From an uncultured Dorea sp. (GTDB taxonomy: Bacteria > Bacillota > Clostridia > Lachnospirales > Lachnospiraceae), in contig CAPEBR010000016.1 in assembly GCA_948602995.1 (NCBI GenBank), positions 15,354 through 79,353 on the forward strand: a stretch of 64,000 nucleotides of DNA, in the 5' to 3' direction. Below the pieces are notes generated by a model. The model saw nothing but the letters and a program-made list of their open reading frames with translations, made no database searches and was not told the DNA's origin. Below are positions 26,287 through 35,783 of this stretch, piece after piece. Numbering within the stretch: the stretch's first letter is position 1; each line of letters begins with the position of its first letter. A program made the position numbers and the translations under genes.

Positions 26287-27141
26287 ATGATGAATCACCT
26301 GTTTTCTGTGTTTCAGGATGAACGCTTTATGGATCTTACCATTTACCAGTATGGATATGAAAAGTGTGAGCCGCTTCACTCATTCGGGCCGTATGTCAGG
26401 AATAATTATCTTTTTCACTATGTAATTTCGGGAAAAGGCTGCCTTCACGCCAATGATGAGAAGGATAATACAACGTATTATGATATATCAGCCCCAAGTG
26501 GCTTTCTCATAGAGCCTGGATTCGTCAATACCTATTATGCGGATAAGAATCATCCCTGGGAATATGTGTGGGTGGAATTCGGAGGTTTAAGGGCAAAGGA
26601 GTGTGTAGAACTGGCCGGTCTTTCCCACAAGCTGCCGGTATATCATCTCACACATCCGGAGTACGGGGATCAGTTGGCAGAGCAGATGCTTACGATTGTG
26701 AAGAGTCAGAATGCCTCCTCCATGGAATTGATCGGCCGGCTTTACCTTTTCCTGGACAGCCTGATCAAATATTCTGCTTCTAAAAAGCAGCTTCAGGGCG
26801 GGCAGCTCAGCGAATTCTACGCACGGGAGGCAGTGGTCTATATTGAGCATAATTATGCCCAGAATATTACGGTGGAGGATATTGCGAAGAAATGTAAACT
26901 GGACAGGAGCTATTTCGGAAAGGTTTTTAAAAAGGTGGTGGGGCAGTCTCCCCAGGAATTTCTGATCCGCTACCGGATGGCGAAGGCAGCGGACGCGCTT
27001 ATTATAGATAACGATTCCATTGGGGATGTGGGGGCGTCGGTGGGCTATCCGAACCTGCTTCATTTTTCCAGGGCGTTTAAGAGTATCTATGGTATGTCCC
27101 CCAGGGAGTACAGGCAGAAGAATAAGATCATAGACAGGTAA
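26287..27141 (+). CDS. AraC family regulator, MsmR-like
   Basis: A 284-residue regulator: an N-terminal cupin sugar-sensing domain (YQYGYEKCEPLHSFGPYVRNNYLFHYV) and a C-terminal double helix-turn-helix (ITVEDIAKKCKLDRSYFGKVFKK ... GYPNLLHFSRAFKSIYGMSPREY). Start at 26287 follows AAAGGAGGG. It is divergent from the alpha-galactoside importer, the usual place for its activator. It is clearly paralogous to the AraC protein at 28316. Confidence 0.92.
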   Translation: MMNHLFSVFQDERFMDLTIYQYGYEKCEPLHSFGPYVRNNYLFHYVISGKGCLHANDEKDNTTYYDISAPSGFLIEPGFVNTYYADKNHPWEYVWVEFGGLRAKECVELAGLSHKLPVYHLTHPEYGDQLAEQMLTIVKSQNASSMELIGRLYLFLDSLIKYSASKKQLQGGQLSEFYAREAVVYIEHNYAQNITVEDIAKKCKLDRSYFGKVFKKVVGQSPQEFLIRYRMAKAADALIIDNDSIGDVGASVGYPNLLHFSRAFKSIYGMSPREYRQKNKIIDR

Positions 27142-27161
27142 GGCAGGGGTGTAAAGAACAG

Positions 27162-28181
27162 ATGGTACGTATTAAGGATATAGCAAGGAAAGCGGGGGTA
27201 AGCCCTACAACCGTTTCCAATGTGATTCACGGGAATGATAAAAAGGTGTCAAAAGAGACAGTTGAGAAGATTCAGAAGCTTCTAAAGGAGATGGATTATG
27301 TTCCCAGCATGGGAGCTGTTATGCTGGTAGGAGGGAATTCCCGCCTGATCGGCGTCTTGGCAGGAGAGCCGGGGGGAAAGGGCAGACTGAAGGAGGGCAA
27401 TGCCTTTGCCAATGAGCTGATCCGTGCGCTGGAGTCAGAGATATATAAAAGAAACTATTACATGCTGCTTCATTTCGTGTCAACGGCAGAGGAGGGGATC
27501 CAGTTTGCCGCTACATGGAATGTGGAGGGGCTTGTTACACTTGGATTCAGCGCCAGGGACAATGAGAAGCTGCAGCTTAAGTGCCGTGCCCCGGTTGTGT
27601 CTGTTGATGTGTATTATGAAAAGCAGCGCGTGGCAAATGTGGGGCTTGATGACAGAGAGGGCGGATGTCAGATGGCAGACTATCTGTTCGGGTGTGGACA
27701 CAGGGAACTCTGCTTTTTGGCGGACAATGATGTAGGAGTAGACCATGAGCGCTGGGAAGGTGTACTGCTTTCCGGCAGAAAGCGGGGAATCAGGGAGACT
27801 GAGATCCGGCATATTATAATCCCCCAGAACATTCAGGAGAGGAAAATGTACTATGAGAAACATTTAAAAGAGCTTGCACAGACAGCGGACGTGTTGTTCT
27901 TTGCGTCTGATTACTATGCGGCCGAGGCGGTTGCATATCTTCAGGACATGGGAGTTTCCGTGCCCCGCGACATCTCTGTGGCAGGCTTTGACGACAGCGA
28001 GGCCGCCCTGCTGTGCCGTCCCCGCCTGACTACCATGCGTCAGGATAACAGCAGAAAGGGAGCTCTTGCTGTGAAAAAGCTATTTGAATATATTGAGGGA
28101 ACAAGAGGAAGGACGCTGGACGCAAAGCTTAAGGCAGAGCTGGTGGTACGTGATTCTGTGGCAGATGGGAAATGTATATAA
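27162..28181 (+). CDS. LacI family transcription regulator
   Basis: A 339-residue repressor with the N-terminal LacI helix-turn-helix (RIKDIARKAGVSPTTVSNVIHG) and a periplasmic-binding-like sensor domain (VSVAGFDDSEAALLCRPRLTTMRQ near the end). It follows the AraC gene by 20 bases. Two perfect GTTTTGCGCAAAAC palindromes lie just downstream, before the next AraC gene, and are its likely operators. Confidence 0.93.
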   Translation: MVRIKDIARKAGVSPTTVSNVIHGNDKKVSKETVEKIQKLLKEMDYVPSMGAVMLVGGNSRLIGVLAGEPGGKGRLKEGNAFANELIRALESEIYKRNYYMLLHFVSTAEEGIQFAATWNVEGLVTLGFSARDNEKLQLKCRAPVVSVDVYYEKQRVANVGLDDREGGCQMADYLFGCGHRELCFLADNDVGVDHERWEGVLLSGRKRGIRETEIRHIIIPQNIQERKMYYEKHLKELAQTADVLFFASDYYAAEAVAYLQDMGVSVPRDISVAGFDDSEAALLCRPRLTTMRQDNSRKGALAVKKLFEYIEGTRGRTLDAKLKAELVVRDSVADGKCI

Positions 28182-28211
28182 AAATGACGGCCTGGGATTG
28201 TTCAACTTTAC

Positions 28212-28288
28212 GTTTTGCGCAAAACCTGTTGATATTTTGTGCTTTTTGGTTATATAATATTAAACAGAAAGCAGGTTTTGCGCAAAAC
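28212..28288 (+). promoter_or_regulatory. Twin LacI-type operators flanking a promoter
   Basis: Two identical perfect palindromes GTTTTGCGCAAAAC lie at 28212-28225 and 28275-28288. Their centres are 63 bases apart, six helical turns, so both face the same side. Between them sit TTGATA (28229-28234) and TATAAT (28253-28258) with an 18-base spacer. The central CG-flanked dyad is the normal LacI/GalR operator design. Repression by looping over the promoter of the AraC-glucosidase genes is the natural reading. Confidence 0.82.
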
Positions 28289-28315
28289 GTATATAGAACA
28301 GGGAGTGAAAGCTTT

Positions 28316-29119
28316 ATGGAATTGACGGTCTATCAGTGCGGTCTTGAGAAATGTGCCCCGCTGCAGATGAAGAGGTCAGAACCCGGCAATCATTATCTTT
28401 TTTATTACATCCTTTCAGGCAGGGGTGTTTTGCGGGTGGAGGAAGAGCCGGGCAGTATTCTGGATTACGCACTATCCGCCGGGAGCGGATTTTTCATCGA
28501 ACCAGGGAAGGAGAGCTGCTACAGGACTTTTCCTGAAGGAATCTGGGAGTATATGTGGATGGAATTCGGAGGGTCCAGGGCAGGAGAATTGATACATGTG
28601 TCGGGCCTTACGTGCACCCGTCCCATGTACACGCCTGTGAAGCCGGAGAACAGAGAGGAATTATGCCGGATCCTGCTCTCTCTCGTAGAGAACTGGGAGG
28701 AGCATTCTCTTAAAACAACAGGTTATCTCTATATTTTTATGGATTGCCTGATCCGGAACTCAAAGTACAGAAAGATATCAAAGGAGGGACGCGGCAGAGA
28801 GGGCTATGTCAGGGAAGCCGTCCGGTATATACAGGAGAATTATTCCGGACAGATTTCTGTGGAAGAGCTGGCGAGGAAATGCTGGCTGGACAGAAGCTAT
28901 TTCGGCAAAGTGTTTAAATCAGTGACAGGGCAGTCGCCTCAGCAGTACATTATGTATTACCGGATGGAGCGGGCGGCAGAGAGGCTTGCGGCAGGGAGCG
29001 AGCCGGTCAGCGATATAGGGACGGCAGTGGGATATCCCAATCTTCTGAATTTTTCCAGGGCCTTTAAAGGAGTCTACGGGGTGTCGCCCAGGGAATACCG
29101 CCAGAAGAACCACAGATAG
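28316..29119 (+). CDS. AraC family regulator, paralogue of the 26.3 kb gene
   Basis: A 267-residue regulator starting MELTVYQCGLEKCAPL with an N-terminal cupin domain and a C-terminal double helix-turn-helix (VEELARKCWLDRSYFGKVFK ... GYPNLLNFSRAFKGVYGVSPREY). The start at 28316 follows GGGAGTGA and lies below a promoter flanked by LacI operators; 48 extra in-frame codons upstream are promoter sequence. It probably activates the oligo-1,6-glucosidase gene that follows. Confidence 0.9.
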   Translation: MELTVYQCGLEKCAPLQMKRSEPGNHYLFYYILSGRGVLRVEEEPGSILDYALSAGSGFFIEPGKESCYRTFPEGIWEYMWMEFGGSRAGELIHVSGLTCTRPMYTPVKPENREELCRILLSLVENWEEHSLKTTGYLYIFMDCLIRNSKYRKISKEGRGREGYVREAVRYIQENYSGQISVEELARKCWLDRSYFGKVFKSVTGQSPQQYIMYYRMERAAERLAAGSEPVSDIGTAVGYPNLLNFSRAFKGVYGVSPREYRQKNHR

Positions 29120-29172
29120 TATAAAGGAAGCTTTAAGCATTACGGTTATAAAGAATCAGGAGGAATACAGAC

Positions 29173-30843
29173 ATGGAGAAAGCATGGTGGAAGGAAAGTG
29201 TTGTATATCAGATTTATCCCAGAAGTTTCTGTGACAGTAACGGGGACGGAATCGGAGATCTGAATGGAATTACAGGAAAGCTGGAATATCTGAAGGAGCT
29301 GGGGATTGATGTCATATGGCTGTCTCCGGTTTACCAGTCGCCGAATGATGACAATGGGTACGATATCAGTGATTATAAGGCGGTCATGGCAGAATTCGGG
29401 ACGATGGAGGACTATGACAGAATGCTCGGGCGTGCCCATGAGCTTGGGATTAAGATTATGATGGATCTGGTGGTAAACCATACGTCTGACGAGCACCCGT
29501 GGTTTATAGAGAGCAGATCGTCAAAGGACAATGCATACCGTGATTATTATATATGGAAAGATGGCAGGGACGGTAAGGAGCCCAATAACTGGGGAGCCTG
29601 CTTCGGCGGTTCGGCGTGGAAATATGATGAGAAGACGAAGCAGTATTATCTGCATCTTTTCTCAACGAAACAGCCGGATCTTAACTGGGAAAATCCACTG
29701 GTGAGAAAGGAAGTATTTGACATGATGACCTGGTGGTGCGACAAGGGAATTGACGGCTTTCGTATGGATGTGATCAGCCTGATCTCAAAAACGCCGGGAC
29801 TTCCTGACGGCAGGGTGGGAAAGAGCGGTTACGGGGATCCAGGCTGCGCCAATGGCCCCCGGGTGCATGAATTCTTAAAGGAAATGAACCAGGAGGTCCT
29901 GTCAAAGTACGATCTGATTACCGTGGGAGAGTGCTCTGGCGTTACGGTGGAGGAGGCTAAAAAATATGCGTCTTCTGCCGGGGATGAGCTGAATATGGTC
30001 TTCCAGTTTGAGCACATGGATCTGGACGGCGGCGAGAGCTTTAAGTGGAACCACAAAAAGATCAGGCTTACGGAGCTTAAGCAGGTTATGAGCAAATGGC
30101 AGACAGAGCTTGAGGGAAGGGCGTGGAACAGTCTGTACTGGTGTAACCACGACCAGCCGAGGATGCTGTCGCGCCTTGGAAATGACAGTAGTCTGTACCG
30201 TGAGCGTTCGGCGAAGCTTCTCGGGACATGTCTCCATATGATGCAGGGAACTCCTTACATTTACCAGGGAGAGGAGCTTGGCATGACGAATTACCCGTTC
30301 ACCTCTTTGGAGGAATTCCGGGATATTGAGAGTATTAATGCTTACCATGAACTGACGGAGAAAGGGATCGTGCCGCCAGAAGAGATGTTTGATTATATCA
30401 GTTATAAAGGAAGGGATAACGCCAGGACTCCAATGCAGTGGGATGACAGCCCTTCTGCCGGCTTTACTTCGGGAATCCCCTGGATTGCGGTAAATCCCAA
30501 CTATAAGGAGATCAATGCGAAGGAGCAGATGGCGAGAGAGGATTCTGTGTTCCGCTATTACCAGAAGCTCATCAGACTCCGCAGGGAGCATGAGATCATC
30601 GTATACGGGGATTACAGACTTCTTCTGCCAGACAGCGGGGAGCTGTATGTATATATGCGCTCCCTGGGTGCGCAGAGACTTTTGGTGGTCTGTAATTTTA
30701 CAGAGCAGGAGACGGCATACCAGGTGCCGGATGAACTGAAGAGTGGGAAAGGCCGGGTGCTGATCTCCAACTATGACAGGGAGACTCTGGAGCCATCCGC
30801 GACCCTTGCGCCTTACGAGTGCGCGGCGGTATTATACGAATAA
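29173..30843 (+). CDS. Oligo-1,6-glucosidase / alpha-glucosidase, GH13
   Basis: A 556-residue cytoplasmic GH13 enzyme, normal length for subfamily 31. Conserved regions: DLVVNHTSDEHPWF, the nucleophile in GFRMDVIS, the acid in TVGECSG, and WCNHDQPR. The residue after the nucleophile is valine, which in this subfamily points to alpha-1,6 (isomaltose-type) rather than alpha-1,4 bonds. Preceded by AGGAGG. It follows the second AraC gene and is probably under LacI and AraC control. Confidence 0.92.
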   Translation: MEKAWWKESVVYQIYPRSFCDSNGDGIGDLNGITGKLEYLKELGIDVIWLSPVYQSPNDDNGYDISDYKAVMAEFGTMEDYDRMLGRAHELGIKIMMDLVVNHTSDEHPWFIESRSSKDNAYRDYYIWKDGRDGKEPNNWGACFGGSAWKYDEKTKQYYLHLFSTKQPDLNWENPLVRKEVFDMMTWWCDKGIDGFRMDVISLISKTPGLPDGRVGKSGYGDPGCANGPRVHEFLKEMNQEVLSKYDLITVGECSGVTVEEAKKYASSAGDELNMVFQFEHMDLDGGESFKWNHKKIRLTELKQVMSKWQTELEGRAWNSLYWCNHDQPRMLSRLGNDSSLYRERSAKLLGTCLHMMQGTPYIYQGEELGMTNYPFTSLEEFRDIESINAYHELTEKGIVPPEEMFDYISYKGRDNARTPMQWDDSPSAGFTSGIPWIAVNPNYKEINAKEQMAREDSVFRYYQKLIRLRREHEIIVYGDYRLLLPDSGELYVYMRSLGAQRLLVVCNFTEQETAYQVPDELKSGKGRVLISNYDRETLEPSATLAPYECAAVLYE

Positions 30844-30988
30844 AGAACTGCCGCGAAATAATATGCCTCCTTTTCAGCCTGCAAGGCGGAGGAACGAGGC
30901 GCAGCAGTGGCTGCGCCGATTGACGACAATGCGGCAAATGGAAATTTAGACAAGTGAAATGTACGGTTAATTAGTGTGGGTTATACTA

Positions 30989-31148
30989 GAGCGTGTTTGA
31001 AAATTCATTCCCACAATCTGCCGCCCCACTTTACACCAGATTTTATGCTGAATTTAGTCAATGTAGCCCGCTACACCTCCTAAATCCAGCATAAAATCTG
31101 ATGCAAACTGGGACGACATCTTGCAGAAAGCAATTTTCAAACACGCTC
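30989..31148. mobile_element. 160-bp miniature inverted-repeat element, copy 1
   Basis: Ends GAGCGTGTTTGAAAATT and its mirror, flanked on both sides by TA, which fits TA-target insertion (Tc/mariner-like MITE). The interior carries a second inverted repeat (AGATTTTATGCTG and mirror). No coding capacity. Its right TA supplies the stop codon of the TetR gene read on the minus strand. An equal-sized copy lies at 48700-48859. Confidence 0.8.
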
Positions 31149-31714
31149 TAGGAAAGGGGAATATTGCAGCAGCGGCAGATGACCTCCACAATGGCATCGA
31201 CAGGCTCGGTCTTTCCGTCTTCCTCCCACTTCAGGAAGACATTAAGCAGTGCGCCTCCGTAATAGTACAGCTCGTAGTGGGAGCGTGGGTAGACCGGGTC
31301 AACGAACCGGATCATATAGTCATTGATGGCGTCAATCATCAGGCAGTAGAGACTGGCGTCCGCCAGGGTGAGAAAAAATTCGGCATACTGGTCAAAGAAC
31401 AGGAAGGCGTGGCGGACATGCGCTGCATCGTAGAAGCTGTCTGTTCCGAGGGAACGGCTGCATTCCTCCAGATAGCTCTCGATGATCTCGTGCAGATAAT
31501 TATTCAGGGCATCTGTCTTGGACTGGAAATAGTGGTAGAAAGTCATCCGGGAGACACCCGCCTTCTTAACAATATCGGAGATCGTAATCTCCTCATAATC
31601 TCTGTCCTGCATAAGGGCGATCATCGCTTCACCAATACACTGCCTGGTGAAGCGGTTTCTTTTTGTAAAATTTTCTCCAAGGATATGCTTCATCAAAGAA
31701 ATATTCCGCTTCAT
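31148..31714 (-). CDS. TetR family regulator
   Basis: A 188-residue regulator with the N-terminal TetR helix-turn-helix (EITISDIVKKAGVSRMTFYHYFQSK) and a helical ligand-binding C-terminal half. The C-terminus is set by a TAG inside the border of a miniature element, so the natural end may have been altered. No obvious target gene is adjacent. In-frame ATGs at codons 1 and 8 are both possible starts. Confidence 0.85.
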   Translation of the reverse strand: MKRNISLMKHILGENFTKRNRFTRQCIGEAMIALMQDRDYEEITISDIVKKAGVSRMTFYHYFQSKTDALNNYLHEIIESYLEECSRSLGTDSFYDAAHVRHAFLFFDQYAEFFLTLADASLYCLMIDAINDYMIRFVDPVYPRSHYELYYYGGALLNVFLKWEEDGKTEPVDAIVEVICRCCNIPLS

Positions 31715-31831
31715 AATCTATACTACTCCTGATCCCACATTTTACATTTTAATTCGTTTTGTAAATTGTATCATAATATGGAGTGATATACAATAATAAG
31801 TAGTAACGGATACTATATGACAATAAAATAG

Positions 31832-32052
31832 TGTTACTATTCACGGCCCAGGAGGCCGCTCATAGTAACGATTCGGGGCGATATTTAAAGTTTTGCTACG
31901 CAAAAATCGCCCCTCACCCTTGAATCACGTTCTTACGGAATGCGCAGTTCAGCGCATTCCGTAAGAAAATGATTCAGGAGTGAGCAAATCCCATTTGCGG
32001 AGCGAATTTTAGATGGATTTGCGAATGTTACTGGGAAACGAGTGAAAGTGAC
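31832..32052. repeat. GTTACTGTTCAC palindromic repeat family, composite copy
   Basis: A 220-base stretch made of nested inverted repeats: an outer GTTACT...GTTACT framework, a GGGGCGAT / ATCGCCCC stem around TTTTGCTACGCAAAA, and a TTACGGAATGCGC / GCGCATTCCGTAA stem. Parts recur at 34499, 35960, 37168, 39006 and 61141. It occupies the gap before the DegV gene (31715-32072), which otherwise shows only AT-rich promoter-like sequence near 31760. Confidence 0.65.
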
Positions 32053-32072
32053 ATTATAATGAGGAGCTTATT

Positions 32073-32924
32073 ATGGAAAAGATTATACTGCTTGCAGAGA
32101 CGGGATCGGATATTCCGGCAGAAACAGCCCGTCAGTATGGAATTTATATTGTGCCAATGCATGTGTCATTCGGCGGTGAGACACTGGACGACGGAACCTT
32201 TTCGTCAGAGGAGATTGTGGATTATTATAAGAGAACAGGAAAGCTTCCGAAGACCAGCGGATCTGTGCCTGAAGATTTTATGAAAATATTTGACAGGATC
32301 CATGAGGAGCATCCGGACAGTCAGATTTTATATCTTGCCTATTCTGCCGTGACAACCTGCTCTTATCAGAGTGCACAGATCGCCATGGAAGGAAGGGACT
32401 ATGTTACAGGTATTGATACGAAACAGGTGGCAGCAGGACAGTATGCGGTTGTTATTACAATGGCGAAGCTTCTTGAGAGGCATCCAGAGTGGGGAATTAA
32501 GGAGGCCAGGGAAATGGCTGAAAAGATATCAAAGAGTGTCAGCATGTGTTTTGTGCCAGATACACTGGAGTTCCTGCGCGCCGGGGGAAGAGTGAGCAAT
32601 GCAGCGGCACTTTGCGGAGCCCTTCTTAAGATTCACCCAAGGATTGAGATTCAAGACGGCTACCTCCAGGCAACAAAAAAACACAGGGGAAGCATGAAGA
32701 AGATCGTGCCGCAGCTTGTGAAGGATTACATTGCCGAGAAAAACCTTGACACGGAGGAATTGTGGCTGATTCATGCCCCGGGGCTTGACCAGGCAGTTAT
32801 GAACCAGGCAGAGGAAGCGGCCCGCTCGTGCGGGGTGAAGAAGGTCACCTGGGTTAAGACAGGCGGCGTTATCACCACACACGGTGGACCGGGAGCCTTC
32901 GGAGTTGTGGGTGTCATGAAATGA
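32073..32924 (+). CDS. DegV family fatty-acid-binding protein
   Basis: A 283-residue DegV protein with the two-domain fold: start IILLAETGSDIPAETARQYGI, VPMHVSFGGETLDDGTF, the KLPKTSGSVPEDF segment and a C-terminal THGGPGAFGVVG motif. In Gram-positive bacteria such proteins (FakB) present fatty acids to the FakA kinase. GAGGAGCTT precedes the start. Its 3' end overlaps the convergent TetR gene by 11 bases. Confidence 0.92.
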   Translation: MEKIILLAETGSDIPAETARQYGIYIVPMHVSFGGETLDDGTFSSEEIVDYYKRTGKLPKTSGSVPEDFMKIFDRIHEEHPDSQILYLAYSAVTTCSYQSAQIAMEGRDYVTGIDTKQVAAGQYAVVITMAKLLERHPEWGIKEAREMAEKISKSVSMCFVPDTLEFLRAGGRVSNAAALCGALLKIHPRIEIQDGYLQATKKHRGSMKKIVPQLVKDYIAEKNLDTEELWLIHAPGLDQAVMNQAEEAARSCGVKKVTWVKTGGVITTHGGPGAFGVVGVMK

Positions 32925-33567
32925 TAAAATGCAGCATCTTCAGGAGCTTATCCTTCAGTATGTCAGAATCCAGGGACGGATTCTGACATTTCTGCTGTAG
33001 AAGATATTTAAAATAGCTTACATTGATGTCATTAATCAGTCCTATCGTCTCTTCATTTACCCTTGTATCTGTGCCAATGAGCAGTTCCAGCACCTTCAGG
33101 CAGCGTTCACGGATATTCTGCCCATAATACATGTCTTCGATCTCCGGAGAGTATTCCTCCTGCTCTTCGGGGAAAAGCTCATAGTACTGCTTCATGATTC
33201 TGGTCAGATTCTCACTGTGCTTTCCGAAGAAGAAATTATAGAAGATTTTCGGCTTGCGAAAGACTGTCTGGGCGAAAAAATCCCAGATTTTTATAAAAGT
33301 CTCCAAAGGCGTCAGGTCCTTTGTGCTGAGCTCGGACAGCGCCTTGCTGTATTCATTGAAATATTTCAGTGAGGAGAGAAGAATCAGCTGGTCTACGTCC
33401 TCAAAGTACAGATAGATGGTGGAGTTGTGAAAACCCGCCTTCTCCGCGATCCTCCGGATGGAGACCCTTTCAAGGTCCCCGTTTTCAATTAGTTCCTGGG
33501 CAGCGTGAATGAACCGGATGCGGTTCTGCTGCTTTAGAAGTTCTTTGTCATTGCTTGTATGATTCAT
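32914..33567 (-). CDS. TetR family regulator
   Basis: A 217-residue TetR protein with helix-turn-helix VSIRRIAEKAGFHNSTIYLYFEDVDQLI and a C-terminal helical domain with many aromatic residues. Convergent with degV. The 216-base upstream space carries nested hairpins (GCCGCAGCCGC / GCGGCTGTGC region, 33660-33710), possibly its operator or a relic repeat. Confidence 0.85.
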   Translation of the reverse strand: MNHTSNDKELLKQQNRIRFIHAAQELIENGDLERVSIRRIAEKAGFHNSTIYLYFEDVDQLILLSSLKYFNEYSKALSELSTKDLTPLETFIKIWDFFAQTVFRKPKIFYNFFFGKHSENLTRIMKQYYELFPEEQEEYSPEIEDMYYGQNIRERCLKVLELLIGTDTRVNEETIGLINDINVSYFKYLLQQKCQNPSLDSDILKDKLLKMLHFIIS

Positions 33568-33783
33568 AAAATATACCAGATCCTTTAAATATTTTCATCA
33601 TCCTGTCCTGGATATAAGAAGTTATACTCACGGCCGATGAAATCTGTCATGAGTATCGCAAAAGCCGCAGCCGCAAGGCGGCATACTTCCTTATGCGGCT
33701 GTGCGCAGCATAAGAGAGAGAGGATGATACCAGTTATTATAACACAAAAGTATAAATTTGTGTGTCATGTTATTATTCACGGG

Positions 33784-34430
33784 TTATATCCTGGATGATT
33801 TCAGAAGCATCCCTGCTCTTGCCAGCACTCCCTGCCACTGTCTTTCATTCAGGAATACAGGACGCTCCATCTGTTTCAGGATGCCCAGGTCCATCGCCAG
33901 TTCCTTCTGGGCCGCTGATGCAGCACTATAGAGAGTTATATCATATTCTGTTGTCTGAGACATTACATCCGGGAAATCCTGATCGTGGTCAAAGAGCCAT
34001 TCTTTCCGCTCCTGTGTCAGATATGAATCTATTTCCGTTTTGGAAGAAATAAAATAATGGACATGTGGAATGCCCAAAGCAGTGAGAATCTGATCAGCAG
34101 GAATTTCATATTTCCCTATCTTATGAAGATACAGCATTCCATCCTGGCGAATCCATCCCTTGGCACTTGCCCCAAGCGTGGTAAGTTCGGGTGTCTGGAT
34201 ATTTCTTTTTTCTGCTGCATTTGCCGAATAGTGAATATTTCTTCCTGACAGAGATACCTCCGTGATAAATAATGAAAGTGGGTTATGAAATAGATTGACT
34301 TCCTTCCACGTCTTGTGGTCGCCTTCTCGCCGGATCCAGTAGGAATCCTCAAGACTAAGCCCCCTGCAGGCCCGGAACACTGCATACCGGTTTGTCTGGG
34401 ACAGCCGGAGTTCTGCCTTTGGCTGAACTG
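33784..34430 (-). pseudogene. Remnant of a HipA-like / CtkA-type kinase gene
   Basis: The readable frame has no good ATG; homology-like sequence continues upstream of the apparent GTG (LRLSQTNRYAVFRACRGLSLEDSYWIRREG). The LSLEDSYWI, KEVNLFHN and SPELTTLG-like patterns resemble the N-terminal part of HipA-like toxin/kinase proteins of mobile elements. The ATP-binding catalytic part seen in complete members is missing. I read this as a truncated and partly diverged gene. The family assignment is from memory of motifs and is uncertain. Confidence 0.45.
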
Positions 34431-34498
34431 TAACTGAATCCGGTCCACTTGAAGCTTGGTTCGCGAACGACCGGATTCACTTCTGGCATAATTTATGC

Positions 34499-34546
34499 TT
34501 TCTTACGGACTTTGCAGTAAATGCAAAGTCCTGTGTGAACAGTAAC
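34499..34546. repeat. GTTACTGTTCAC repeat family, partial copy
   Basis: The TTCTTACGGACTTTGCAGTA hairpin and the GTGTGAACAGTAAC end match the right part of the complete copies at 35960-36092 and 39006-39137. Confidence 0.65.
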
Positions 34547-34706
34547 CGAATTGTTATGATTTTTTACTGCCCTATGTAAGGGCTATTGACAAGGAAACCG
34601 TAGATGTTATAATGAAACCATAACTGGACACTGGTTTAGACTTTGGTCTGAAACAGTGACTGAAATATCGTACAGAGAGCATATTTTTGGAAAGGAGATT
34701 CAGTAA

Positions 34707-35783
34707 ATGAATAACGAAAGAATAACTAGAGTATTAGCAAAGATGGAGGAGAAAGGGCTGACGCAGCTAATTGTGTCCGACCCGTTAAGTATCCGTTTTC
34801 TTACAGGAATCATGGTAAATCCGGGAGAAAGGCTCTATGCTCTGATTCTTAAGTCAGACGGAGAGCATGTAATGCTGCTCAATTATCTTTACTTCGTGTC
34901 AGACACCGGATTTAAGGAGGTATGGTTCAGCGACATGGAGGATCAGATTTCTATTATTGCGGATCAGATTGATCCTGAGAAAACACTCGGAATCGACAAG
35001 ACATGGCCTGCACGCTTCCTGATCCCGCTGCAGGAGAGGTGCCCGGGGCTTAAGACCATTTGGGGCTCTGACTGCGTTGACGGCGTCCGCGCCGTGAAAA
35101 ATGAAGAAGAGATCCGGATTATGAAGGAGGCTTCTGCCATTAACGACAGCGTCATGGAGAAGGTAAAGGCATATATCAAGGAGGGCATGACCGAGAAACA
35201 GATTGCAGAATTCATTGACGGCGAATTTATGAAGGCCGGCGCCAGCGGGACAAGCTTTGATACCATTGTCTGCTTCGGGCCGAACGCTGCAGACCAGCAC
35301 CATGAGCCAAGTGATACAAGAACACTGAAGGCAGGGGAGTGTATTCTGATTGATATGGGATGTGTATGGAAGGGCTATTGTTCAGATATGACAAGAACCT
35401 TCTACTGTAAGGAGGCTTCCGCCGAGGAGCAGGAGATTCATGACATTGTCCGTGAGGCAGTCCAAAGGGCTGAATCCGTAATCAGGCCGGGAGTGCGTTT
35501 CTGCGATATTGATGCACAGGCGAGAGATTATATTGAAGAGAAGGGCTACAGCGAGTACTGGAAGATCCGCCTCGGACATTTCATCGGACAGGAGGATCAT
35601 GAGTACGGCGATGTCTCTCCGATTAACAAAAGTACTGCAAAGCCCGGCATGATCTTCTCCATTGAGCCAGGTATCTACATAGAGGGGAAATACGGAGTCC
35701 GCATTGAAGATCTTGTGCTGGTGACAGAGGACGGGCATGAGCTTCTGAATGCGGTTGAGAAGAAATGGCAGATTATCGGATAA
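34707..35783 (+). CDS. M24 family Xaa-Pro peptidase
   Basis: A 358-residue aminopeptidase-P/prolidase-like metallopeptidase. The N-terminal creatinase-like domain ends near residue 125; the C-terminal pita-bread domain carries the metal ligands in LIDMGCVWKGYCSDMTRTF (two Asp), RLGHFIG (His), FSIEPGIYIEG (Glu) and VRIEDLVLV (Glu). It releases N-terminal residues next to proline. Cytoplasmic. AAAGGAG precedes the start. Stands alone between repeat-rich regions. Confidence 0.93.
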   Translation: MNNERITRVLAKMEEKGLTQLIVSDPLSIRFLTGIMVNPGERLYALILKSDGEHVMLLNYLYFVSDTGFKEVWFSDMEDQISIIADQIDPEKTLGIDKTWPARFLIPLQERCPGLKTIWGSDCVDGVRAVKNEEEIRIMKEASAINDSVMEKVKAYIKEGMTEKQIAEFIDGEFMKAGASGTSFDTIVCFGPNAADQHHEPSDTRTLKAGECILIDMGCVWKGYCSDMTRTFYCKEASAEEQEIHDIVREAVQRAESVIRPGVRFCDIDAQARDYIEEKGYSEYWKIRLGHFIGQEDHEYGDVSPINKSTAKPGMIFSIEPGIYIEGKYGVRIEDLVLVTEDGHELLNAVEKKWQIIG

